64,000 nucleotides of DNA from Siniperca chuatsi (lineage: Eukaryota; Chordata; Actinopteri; Centrarchiformes; Sinipercidae), in NCBI RefSeq assembly GCF_020085105.1, contig NC_058052.1, forward strand, positions 12,629,233 to 12,693,232, written 5' to 3'. This document shows, piece after piece, positions 28,701 to 40,700 of this stretch. How positions within the stretch are numbered: the stretch's first letter is position 1; each line of letters begins with the position of its first letter. Made by a program: the position numbers and the translations under genes. A model generated the notes under the pieces. That model ran no database searches. It saw nothing but the letters and a program-made list of their open reading frames with translations, and was not told the DNA's origin.

Positions 28701-31700
28701 AGTCATATGCATGACACACTATTTTACAGTCTTATCTTGTATAACAGAACATAAACATTTAATTTAATAGTCATAAAACATTTTATTATGAAATGATGTA
28801 TTGTATTTCTGACTTTGAACATCATCTTACCTTAGGAAGAGCAGTATTTAGGGTCGTCAACAGAGCACATGAGGAAATCTGTATGCTGCATCTGTGTCTG
28901 TCTCCTTCAAAATGACTGACAGAATGCACCTCCCCCGATAGTGTGTGACACTTTAAATTAAGACCCATGACAAACATGAACTCAGTAAATAGTTCCATCT
29001 ATTAAAACAGAGTGAGTCAGTAGAACAAAACCAAGAATCAAAAAAAGATTTCTTATTATTATAAACTGGGTTTTCAAAAATAATTGTTGATAGGCTAATA
29101 CTTACTGTTCACTGAATCCATAAAGTTAACTTTATACTGCAAACCATTTTACACACCAACACCTTAGCACACTATAAACACCAGATAATACATGTGAACT
29201 GTATCACCTTGAAGACATTTTCAGGAAACGTCTTTGGTTTCAAAACCAGCCCTTTGGTTAATCTTCACAATTTCTGTGCTAACTGCAGTTCACATACTAC
29301 TGTAATTCTCATTAAAGCCATAAACTAAAATTCAGGAGCATAAACACGAAAAATAGCTTTAAAAGCCAATTAATAGGCTGTATTACAAAGTGGGGTCTGT
29401 GGCTCTTCAGTGAGAATAAATTGCGGGGATTCCACGTGGTCCCCAGATAAAAGGATTAGTTCGTTTCGTTATAATTTAATTCATTAGAAACCGCTCCAAT
29501 TAGAGTGTTTATGGACTACACCTCCTCACGCCGCCCTTCCACCTTAACTGCGTTGGTCCCATCATATCTGTCACACAGTCCATTTATAGCCCAGAGTTTG
29601 GCTGCGCGCTGCAGGTCAGTGCCTCCGTCCAGTCAGTTCCACGCAGAGCTTCCTTTGCCCCGGAGGGACCACGGCCACGGGGGGTCGGGGAGGACGGCCT
29701 GCTTCGGGAGAGGGGTTGGTGGGTGGTGGGAGGTAGTTGTGATGCTGTAAGGGGGACTGATGGATGTGTGACGTTGGCGAATTGCAGCAATTGGCAAACT
29801 GTACGTGAGGAGAGACCAGCCAGGACGCACTGGATACAGCAGATTTGAGGAGGGAAGGCAAGTGGAGGAAGGGGGTGGGGGGACACGACAGAGGTCGAAA
29901 AAAAATCATCAACAGGGAGTTGGATGGACGCGAGGGGACAGAGAGCAGGGGACAGGCTCTAGAACCATCAAGGGTCCCATCAAGAGGTCTGGTGTCTGCA
30001 CCAAATCAGCTTCAGGGATGTAGTCGAAGCGGCTTAGAGCTCAGCCCATCCGAGCTCATCATCATGAAGAAACACTCCGCAAGGGTTGCCCCGCTGTCCG
30101 CCTGCAACAGTCCGGTGCTCACCCTCACCAAAGTGGAAGGTAGGGGGAGTTCATGTCCATTTAGACCGCCTGCAACCCCGTAAACTGGGGCTGTCTGTTG
30201 GACAGCATAGTGTGTTTTTTCACAGAATACTCACACTAAATTTAGAAGCGTCCTTCTGTTGAACTGATGGAGAGAGGATTTCAGCGGAAATATTCCTCTA
30301 AAGGCTACTCACGTATCTCATTCAAGACGTGGATCAACTTTAGAAAATCTTAACTGCGAGCAAGATCAAATAACACGGGAATCAATCAAGCGCGCAACTT
30401 ACCGTTAAATCTACGATGCAACATTTATACAAACAATTTGACACCTGACAGCATCCTAATCAATGTTCTGCACATAAGTGCCGCCTAATGCACTCGGAAT
30501 TTAATCGCATTATCTATTTATTGTTTTCTTAAATTGTGTGATGCTGAAAACCCCAAATAGACCGGTATTGTCCAAACTACTATGTTATTGACGCATAGAT
30601 GTTTTTTTTATTTTTTTATTTTTGGAATAAGCACGACTCATGCTGGCCTGATGAACACTGTGCTAAATGTACTGGTCCATAGGGAGGATCTTAAGTTGTT
30701 ATTGCAGCAGGGATTCCCCTCTCACTCTGTCCCCCCTCCACCCATCACTGTCTGCAAAAGTCACAGCTAAAATACCAGAGCATCACTGTCAGAGCAGCAA
30801 ACATGTTAATGGTCCCTGTAAATGCTCTGCCAGACTGCTCTTCAGTCTGCCTCTAGTGGCTTCATGATGGATCAGGGTCTCCCTGCCTTGTCTGAGAGAC
30901 CTTCTGATCTGCAGGAGCACAATTAGGAAGCTGAAATTTCCTGCTGACATCATTAAGGGACAACTCCTCTCTGACTCCTTGTGTGTGTGTGTGTGGCTGC
31001 ACCACTCCCGACACACCTGTCCTGACGTCTTGACCAAGTACACTGTCATAGCTCTCATTGTGAATGTACAGTGCGCCTCCTCTGATGCTCTCCTCAGCCT
31101 CATGCTTGTGCAAAGGAGCAATGTTATGCATTTCTTAATCTACCCCTCAGCACAGAGCACTGCTGAGTGTCTCAGTGTTTGGCATAAGCGCAGAGTAAAC
31201 ACTGAATTGGCTGATTTCACAGCATTTTAGCACCTTGCATCTGAAGTAATCCCTCGCACATTTGCATCTCTGAGGCAACCTAAAGAAAAAAAGGATTACA
31301 TTGAATAATAAATGTTATGTGTATACAAACTTGCATTCTTGGCATACACTTATCTCTATAACCTGTATTAATTTATTCCTTTTTGCATGATTAAAACACA
31401 TACACATGTCATGGCACATAAAAATTGTGATTATGATGACTTACAGATAAAATTACTGTTTGATCAGCTTAATGTTATGTTTGGAGAAGGTTGCTGGTAG
31501 CTGTACTTTGTGCAGTGCAGTAAGGTGGAGCTTAAATAAACTTTGATGGCGACCGATCAACTTGTGACACCACAGCAAGTGGAGCTAATTTGCCAAAATG
31601 TCAGTGTATCCTTATATTTAACGCAAAAACTAATTATGAAGACAATAACATAAATACTTGTGAAATTGTATAATTCTCACCATCTGTTACAGTAGCTTTG

Positions 31701-34700
31701 GGAGTCAAAACTTGAGCTGCAGAGCTTGCTGACTAAGACTTGTCAATGAAGCTTAACTCTGTCTCTCCTATTATCTGGAGAGACAGTCTGGAGTATTAAT
31801 GTGAAAATAATGTATGTATGTATAAATATATGAAAACACTTCATTATTCATAATTTATGACTAGACCAGCTGCTTGAATGTGAATGAGGAATTTGCATGC
31901 ACTTTTATATGTACACTCCAGAAATCTATCAAATGAACTAAGATGCTGAAGCTGTTTAAACTGTATATTCAGTCACTGTAAGGCATTCTGGATAACCTCG
32001 GAATAATCACTGCTGCTGCATTACCAATGATTTTAAGCTTATTAGTGTGAATGTCAGCTCAGAAATATTTTATTTTCAGAATAACTGAGATGGCGGGCTA
32101 TTATTTGACAAGCTTCTATATACTGAATTAACAAAAGCCATGCTGTGACACGAGGCCATGGATGGAGAAAGGATTGTAAATGTGTGTGTGTGTGTGTGTG
32201 TGTGTGTTGGGGGTGATACAGTATTGTAAATTGTTGAAGGGAGTCAAAGCTGTAGAGTTTATGATGTGAGCGTTTGGCTCCCTGTTTCAGCAGCTGCTTT
32301 GAAGGAAGAGGGAATCACAGGGGGCCACAGCGGATCAACACACAGCTTTACAGAGACTCTGCTGCTTATGTAACAGCAGCTCTAAAACCTCTGTTCTCCT
32401 CACTAACAACCTGCGTCAACCTGTCAAAGAGTTATTTTTTTCAGTTTGCAATCTTCAGTGGTCTTTCTTTTTTCTTCTTTTTTTGTGTCCACAGTCTGGC
32501 ACATCCACTGTGCCACACTGTGGAGACGTTGAGACATATTTGGCTCTGCAAAACCAATTTCAGAAATCTAATTTGCTGATTTGAACATGAAATTCTAGTT
32601 TTCTTACATTTGGTGCTGTCATTAGATCACCAACATTTCTTCAGTAACTATCAAGTCAGATTCAGTCAGACTTGTCAGTCACCTTGAGGCTAGTAACACA
32701 ACAATCTAACATCAGGCAGCACATCCCAGAATCACCCAACGTTCCTTTAATGTTGCTTGATTTTGTTTTGTAACAAAAGCATTTCTGGGTATCTGCGGCT
32801 GTCTCCTACAGCCACAAGTTTGATTCACTGTCTTCATCTGGAGCATTTACCTCTTCCTTTTATGTGTTCTCCTGACAAACTCACGCAACCAGCGGCCCAT
32901 GGATGATAATTATTGATTTCTCTTCAAATGTGTTTCTGGTGATGATGCCTTTGGGAAATGTCTGTGTTGTTTCTGTGTCGTCAGGGGGGTAAGAAGTTCA
33001 TAACAGTCCCTTTAATCTCTGTAATTTCATTACACGCTTTGAAACAGAACAGGCGTCTTTTAAAAGTGATTAATCGTGCTTACATCCCCCAGGAAGCTGG
33101 TCATATTTCACCAGCTGCTATTATGGGCACACTGAATCTTTCCCCAGGGCTCCATGCGCCTTGACCACAGATTACGGTATATCAATCGAATGATAGCTAA
33201 TCTAATTAAAATTTTTAACTAATTATAACTAACTAGCTCCGTTGTATTTAACTAGCCTAATTATTCACATACAGATGTAGAGGTTTATGTCAAAATGTAT
33301 AGATAATGAACTCATTTCAATTTAACATAGTATTGGATCTTCAGTGACAAAGTGTTTTGCAATGAGCTGGATTATCAGGAAGATTATAATTTTATTGTGG
33401 ACACTCCAGCAGTTGCTTTGTGTGGATATTGCTCAAAGTGATGGATGTAAAGTTGGTTCATTTGGCCTGTCTACCCTGCTCTTTGTGCACAGTGCATGAG
33501 TGTCGTCTTTATTTTAATAAAATATGTGCACATTTAGCAAAAGCAGCATTTACCTCTGAGCAAGTGAGCCAAAAAGTAGAGAGACAAAAAACAAAAATGA
33601 TTTTGTCAATTTTAGGTGAAGAACACAAAAACCTGAATCATCATCTATGTTTACTTCAAGCACACTCACAAAGCACATCAAATAGAATCTTGCATCTTGT
33701 GCTCGTTTGCATGTGTCTTATTTGTATGTAAATGTTCATTTGGGCCTGTGTGAATTGCAGCGACCTCAGTAGGGAGATGAGGCTACGTCTGCCAAAACAA
33801 ACGTGTACGTGTGTTTGACCTGCATCAGTGGCATTAAAAGATCACCAGAAGCAGTGATGACGTTAATTTTGGAGTTTTCCTTTCCAGGCTCCATTAAAAT
33901 GTTGTCTCTTACTTTCATCCTTTGAATGTAATTGGAGATGACTTTGGAGGCAGTCAGAGGAGTAAAAGTGAGGCTTCTCCTTCAGTCTAAATTCAATTCA
34001 AAAGCAAATGAAACAGGCCTTTCTCGCTTGATAAGTGTGCAATGAAAACACAATGACTCGGCTTTTATTTCATTAGGTGGCCAAGCTTTTGCTCAGGTTT
34101 ATCAAATGCAGAGTGTATGTGCAGAGAAAGCCATCAGTTGCATTGTAATTAATGAGATTTCATTGAATAGATAGATAGATGTTAAATGCTAAATTGATTC
34201 ATTGAATAAGTTAATTTGAGGTTTGCTGCCCAGACTACTGTGCTGCATATCTCCTTTGTATTTCATCTAAGAAAATACCCTCTGTAACAGTGTAGTAGTG
34301 TTTCATCTTTGAACATGATCCTCTGCAAAAATGTGTAAAGAGGAAGCTCTAAGCTCTAATCCTAAATTGAGGGAGTTGATCCAAAAGCTTTCTTCGGGGT
34401 GCAGAAAAGCTGTCTATCCTCTCCAAATGTCTGCTGCAGCCAGTAGACCAGATGGTACAGTTGTGGTGTGTCTAGAAGGCTAATTATTACAAAGCTGAAA
34501 TAGCTAAATATTTCCACCATCCTTACAGCAGTTGTAGTAATTGTGACCAGCCCAGGAATAGTGTCAGCAAAAATGTGTGCTGTGTGCTTCGTTGCATTTC
34601 ATCTGTGAAAATAACTTAGTTGGCAGTTCACTCCATCTAAATTTTGTTTGATAAACTTCCTTTTTCTCTTTATGCCATTAAAAAACTGTTCAATCATCAA

Positions 34701-37700
34701 GCTGTAAAGGTTATTTTACACCAGTGATGTAATGGGAAGGTTGAGATGTATCTGAAAATAGCGAAGTCATAAGTGAGGTTGGTGTAAGTCTGATAGAGTC
34801 CCTGCATTATCTGTGGCCTTGGGGTGCAGGGAGGGAGTAAAACCGCTGTTTGGGCAGACACTCAGAGTGTACACCTGCAGTGGTTGCCTATCCATTACTT
34901 CAACAGGGACGCTGTGGCCAATCTTTTAAATATTGATTTGTCACGGAAAGTGCTGGGACTCTTGCCAGTCTATTAAACTGCCGGTCCAGCACGCTATATT
35001 CACTGTTGTAAGGGACTACAAGAGAGAGGGAGGGATGCTTTTAGACTGGGGGATCTACTGTTGGGCAGTGTACCCAGTGCCAAATATGAGTAATTGCTAT
35101 TGCTCTGCTGTAACACACACAAGCACACTCTGGCCTGCCTGCACCAGTGTTTTGTCGTGTCAATGAGGCATCCGAGGGCCGCAGCATTCACCTGTATCAT
35201 GAGCATATGTTGGACCAGCTGGGTCAGGGCAGTGATAAACAACAAGTTTGCTACTCGCCGAGGAGGTCACTCCGTTGTCCTTTGAGGTTGAAGGAGAAAC
35301 CGGTTGGGAATTAAGGAGAGCAGGATCAGTAACAGTCGTCCCGCCCTTGTCTGCCCTCCTGGGCCTTTGTCCCCTCAGACCATGTGGTCCCACCTATCAG
35401 CTGGTTGACGCAGCAGGGTGTGTTTTCCGCCTCTCTTTCTCTGTTGTGTTATTGAGCGGGACAGGCTTGTCAGATGAGCCTGCTCTGGTGTGTTGAAAGG
35501 GTTTTGACTGACAGCTTGGTCAGGCCAAGTATCACAGACTCCCACTGTCTGTCAGACATAGAGATTACAAAGACAGTGACTGCTGCCTGTCTGTGCGTTG
35601 CCTGTCTGTCTGACCGTCTGCCATTATAAAACTACAGCCCTCTGTCTAATGTCATTTGTCATTTGTAGTTTATAGTTCCTAACAAATTCCTAGAAATTGT
35701 CTTACTTTTTCAACAAACACAGACTGTAAGGCTCAAACTTTGACTTACATGTCAGAAATGACAAAGCGCATAAGTCAACATGGGATTGAAGGATTTATTT
35801 TTATAATAGTACTGATGCAGTGATTGATGTTGTGTGACAGCCAAAGATGAGTTTGAAGATGAACAAGCATTTTGCATTTTTATCTTACTTTTGTGCAAAG
35901 TTTTTTTTAATATCTAGATTATTACACCCAAAGGGAAATATAAGGTATTGAAGGTGTTACATAAATATAAACTATGCATCTCTTAGCCAAAGACTTCACA
36001 CTATAATGTTGATTATGAGCATGTCAGAATGAGTAAGTTGCACCAGTCAATTCATATTCATCCCAGCAGAGAGTAAGACAAGGAGAAGAGTTCCTCTGAA
36101 GTGTGCATCAGTGATTGATCTGTTTACCCTCTTGAATCACTGAGGCAGAGCGCTGCAGTGCACTCTCACTCCCACGGACGTGTAGCCAAACAGCCAAACA
36201 GACAAGCCTCTCTTACTTCAGTGTCTCCAACTTAGTTGAGGTCCAAGTGAAGAGCTCCTGACAGTTGTATGGCCACCCTGGCAACCAACCCATGCCTGAT
36301 GCTATTGTCACTGCTACCTCCTGGGATATTTGTTCTTGCTCTGGGAGTAGCAGGGCAGCAGAGAGTGGTGGATGACGAGGGCGGTGGCCTGTTCAGGGAG
36401 CTAGCGGTGGCTTTCTCTGCCTGTTATGGCCAGGTTCTGTGAAGTGTGAGAGCAGGCAGTCAGGCAGGGCTCTGCTGGCACGTTTGGGATTTGCAGCTAT
36501 CAGCAGGCGAGATCTGCACTGCAGAGTCTGCAGGGGGAGGGAGGAGAGCGGGAGTGGGAATGAGACTGGTCGGGAAGCAGGGAAGCATGGACTGAGATGG
36601 AGGAAAAACTGGAAAACTGGAAAACTGGCTAGTTAATGACAAGATAAATCTCAACACCAATCGGAGTGCTTCAGCCCTACTGGGAGTAGGACATATATTC
36701 ATTATCCAGCCTATGAGCTGCTCAGTGTACTAAAACACTAGAGGCAGACAAATGAGCATATAAGATAAAGATTGATTTACTATGCCTTTAGTGGTTAAGA
36801 GACTGATTCTTCTATAGATTTTCATACAGGTGGAAAGGCGTCACCCTAAACAAGTGGAATTTTCTCCTGAAATGTTAACTAAGGAGAAAAGTATTGTATA
36901 GTTCACTGTAAAGCAGGGGTATATTATCCTTCTGTCGATAAATGCTTTACTTATCATAGCAAAATCTTCTTTTAAAGGGACAGTTCACTCCAAAATATAA
37001 AATACACATTTTCCTCTTACCTGTAGTATTATTAATATATAATATATTAAAATTAAAAATAGTAGGAACTATTTTCTTTCTACTGATCACAACAAGGTCT
37101 GTGGATTATCTTGATTAACCGGGTCATGATTTCTGGAAAGAGACATTGCTGTTGAGTTTTTCAAATGTATTTTTTTGGCGCTTTGAGCACCACAAGCCAA
37201 GTGCCATATAGTCCCATTATATTCAAAAAATGCAGACATCTCTACAGCCATTATCTCCAAAACTCTGCAACTTACACCAAAACAATCTAGATGGATGAAT
37301 AGCACTACCGCGGTAAGAGGAAAAATATCTATTCTTGATTTTGGGCTGAACTGTCCCTTTAACACTTTGTCTACTCTTGAGAACCTCCTTTTCCTGTGCA
37401 TATTGATTTCCATGGTGTTAGTATTCCCTTAATTCTGAGTGGTTGGGCTGAAGAACAAGGAGAAGCCATATACGGTTGTCAGAGTGGATCCAAAGCTGGT
37501 CCTACAAGGATGCCAAACTCTTTCTTCCTGTCTCCAGTGATTTCACAGTTGCCTGTTAGGTTCATTTAAGCACGTTTGGACAGAGATCATGTTGAATGAG
37601 GAGATGTTTTCATCTAGTGTTAAATTAAGCATCTTTGCTAATAGTCATCTGCAACTAGACCTAATCTAAATCTGTTTTGGTATGAAAAAGGCTGAGATTA

Positions 37701-40700
37701 ATTATGAAATATTCAAAAAAATTCACCAAATCAAACCAAAGATTGTGTTGCAGGCTTTTTACCCCAGTCATCTTGGCGTCACAGGCTGACTTGACAATTG
37801 ACATCTGACTACGAACTGATAGGTTAAGAGCTTTCAGTTAATCTTTTAGCAGTTACAGCAGGAGGCTCTTTGGTGTTTCAGTCATGGTAATTATGGCTTC
37901 AAATGTCATTAGCGGAGGAGCCTTTCTACCTCGCTCAGCCACTCTACCGACCCAGCTCTGTCACACTGATGAGTGCTCCATATTGTTCACCACCAGTGAA
38001 CAATACGGCTGAAGGTTGATACAGTATCATTAGTCACTGTCAGGCTAAGTAAAAAAAAAAAGTGCGTCACCTTTAAATCATTGAGTCAGTGCTTCAGTGG
38101 GTAACAAATGAATATACATTGACGTCTCAACATTTAATCATAGAAGCTTTAATTAATAATTTATACAACTGTGTTTCATTTAATAAAAGAGAGAATATGT
38201 TATATTCCGACTATTATGGTAACAGCTTCATTGAAGAGTGCAGGCTGTGTGACAGAAATATCACTACGCTTAATGTCGTCATGACACTCCACACGTTCAC
38301 ATGTGCCAGAGCTGGAAATGCTTAGCTGGGCCCCAGTGCCTGTCCGGGGGCTGATTGGCTTGGCCCATCGCTGCATTTGGACGATTAAACTGTACTGCAG
38401 TACAGAGCAGTGGCCAGGGCCACGGGATGTGGGACGGAGGCCCAGGAAGGACAAAAACTGAGCAGCGTAAAGAAGAGATGACCTTCAGAACAAGACAAAG
38501 AGGCTTGGAGCTCATAATAGAGAAACTTAATTCTCACCCTTGTGATCAAGACTTTGACAGACGTGTGTCTGTCTCTTTTTTCTTTTTTTTGGTCTTTGCT
38601 GATTCATCATTTCATTGCAATAACAGACAATGATCTGGAATCATCTTTCATTGCTGTCAAATTTGCCTCAGGGCTGTCAGAGCTGTCAAGCGCTTGTGTA
38701 GCAGCAGGGAGAATTATTCAAATATTGTCCAATTGTCCAAATAATCCCTGCACAATTTAATTTTGATTGCATCACGTTTAAATTTTTTCCCCCGCAGTAG
38801 ATAAACAGAAAAAAATAATCTCTCGTGCATTCAGCAGAGAGCCTGGGGAAGCTGGGGCATTAGCATGGGAGGTGATAGTCATCAAGGAAGTTAATCTGTG
38901 ATATGGAGACCACCTGGCAAGGTCAGAGGCAGCTCTCCCAGGAAGAATGAGTCGCCTCACTGGGCGTGATGGATGCCCTCTTATGCAGCTCTTTTGTAGA
39001 ATACGTAGCAAGCCACTTAAATTAGATGATAGGTGTCCCTTTGATGACATAGATCGCATTAACATGAAGATCGTCGGTGTCATAATTGCTAGGTATATGA
39101 CAATAAACTGGCACAGGACAACTAAAATAATCTTAAGGGGGGTTCAGTGTCCTGTTGATGCTGTGTAATAATAATTTTCACAGTGTATGTATCTCCAACT
39201 TAAGTTAAATTTATTCTTGTCTCACTGATCTTTTGAAGTGCATTCTGTATTCCAGTCACCGTTGTACAGTGCAGATGAATCGGCAAAAGGCTCCATGCGG
39301 CACATCATTACCTCTGGAAACACCTTAAGGGAGATCCCTCATTTTAACTTGTTGAAAGGCAGGAAGGTACATAAGTTGCATGGTGCATATTATACAACCC
39401 TTATGGAACAGTGCTGATATGGGGTAGTTGTAGTGGTCTTGCAGTTTTGTGCTCTGTGGTAAAAGTATAGTTATAGGTTCTGTTCTGGCTCAAAGACGGT
39501 CTGCTTTATTAGGGCTTTACAGATGATAGTGTTGGTGTTCTTTGTTACTGTTAGTTTTAGCCAAAATATGTTAATGTATCATCAATACACTATGTTACTG
39601 AGAGATAAAGGGTAGATAACCTGTCTGAATGAAGATCTGCTGTATGAATAATGTATCTGTTGTTATCTGTACAATAAATGTCCATGCAGAGGACCTGAGC
39701 AATTGGAAGATCATCTTAAATGTTGCGATTGAGTCTCTTTTATAATTTCACACACGATTATATAGCCATAACTGAATTGTTTCGAGGAGACAGGAGACCA
39801 TAAGTATGTTTAATGACTCTAGGGAAATGACCTTGGTAAGTGAATCTGTTGAGAAGCTCAGAGTGGGTGTGAGTGGGGCAGAAAACAGTAGGTCAACACT
39901 TTGCTTCAGTTCACACATTATTGAAGAAGTATGGAGGCTATCAGGTTTTGACAGGAGCAAGAGAAAAGTTAAGCGTTGTTGTGTGTGCCTTTGTGCACTC
40001 GGATAAACACACACACACGCACGTCATTGTAAGTCATGAGGTGGATAAGAGGTCGTGTTGGATTGGATATCAGATCTGCCCTCTTTTGTCCTCTGTTTGG
40101 CTGCAGCCTGTCACACTTGATCACCACATTTTTAACTCAGATGTCTGATTGATTACCTTCAAGTTCAATTAAACTTTGAAAGCAGCTATTTTTATCCGGA
40201 AAAAGATGGCAAGACACGGGTGACCTGAAGTCGCTCGCACAGATGAAAGAGTCTCCTTAGAGCTCTTAGTTCAGATTTACTGCAACAGATAATCAAATTA
40301 TTTATATATGTACATGTATAATGCTAAATTACATTTTCTTAATATCAGAACTTACATAAATATAAAATACAATAAGCACATAGATATATAAATAATAATT
40401 TTTTTGTTTTTAGTTAAAAATGTGCTTGAATCAGAATGGTTTAATGTGATAACTCATTTAAAACGAAAGCAAAATTCCCTCCGCTGAAGCAATATTGAAA
40501 AAAAAAATATTCCTGATCATAGAACAAATCTGCACACTTTAGCTGTCAATCTAACATGTATGTGTCTATCTATAGGAGAAGACCGCGCCAGGGAGAATGT
40601 GGTGGGCACTACAGACGCACAGTCGGCTGGCAGTGCGGCAGGAGCAGAGTCTGGCTCCAGCAGACGGAAGCTCCACTGCTGCATCAGAGTAACAACCGTA

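Larger units (their letters stand above)
7712..30063 (+). other. Left part of slc35f3 intron 1, AT-rich, repeat-bearing
   Basis: There is no coding exon that I can support in this 22-kb stretch. It holds dispersed repeats (14560-15005, 16582-16795, 22970-23181, 24500-24900, 25985-26300), CA/TG microsatellites (9924-9955, 21385-21403), an ATT run (15764-15781) and a homeobox-type TAATTA cluster near 14.0-14.15 kb. The right end is the GC-rich promoter of the short isoform. Confidence 0.6.
30140..40575 (+). other. slc35f3 intron after the short-form first exon
   Basis: No supportable exon. It contains a TG microsatellite (32181-32207), a TTAA-flanked MITE (36972-37362), and low-repeat stretches at about 33.0-33.17 kb and 38.63-38.95 kb that read like conserved non-coding DNA. 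Open frames present are short and lack family motifs. Confidence 0.6.

Noticed and set aside
29584..29912. Overlapping minus-strand frames of about 100 codons
   Set aside because: They are shadows of the GC-rich 5' region of slc35f3; Pro/Ser-rich translation is expected from the reverse of a G-rich CpG island.
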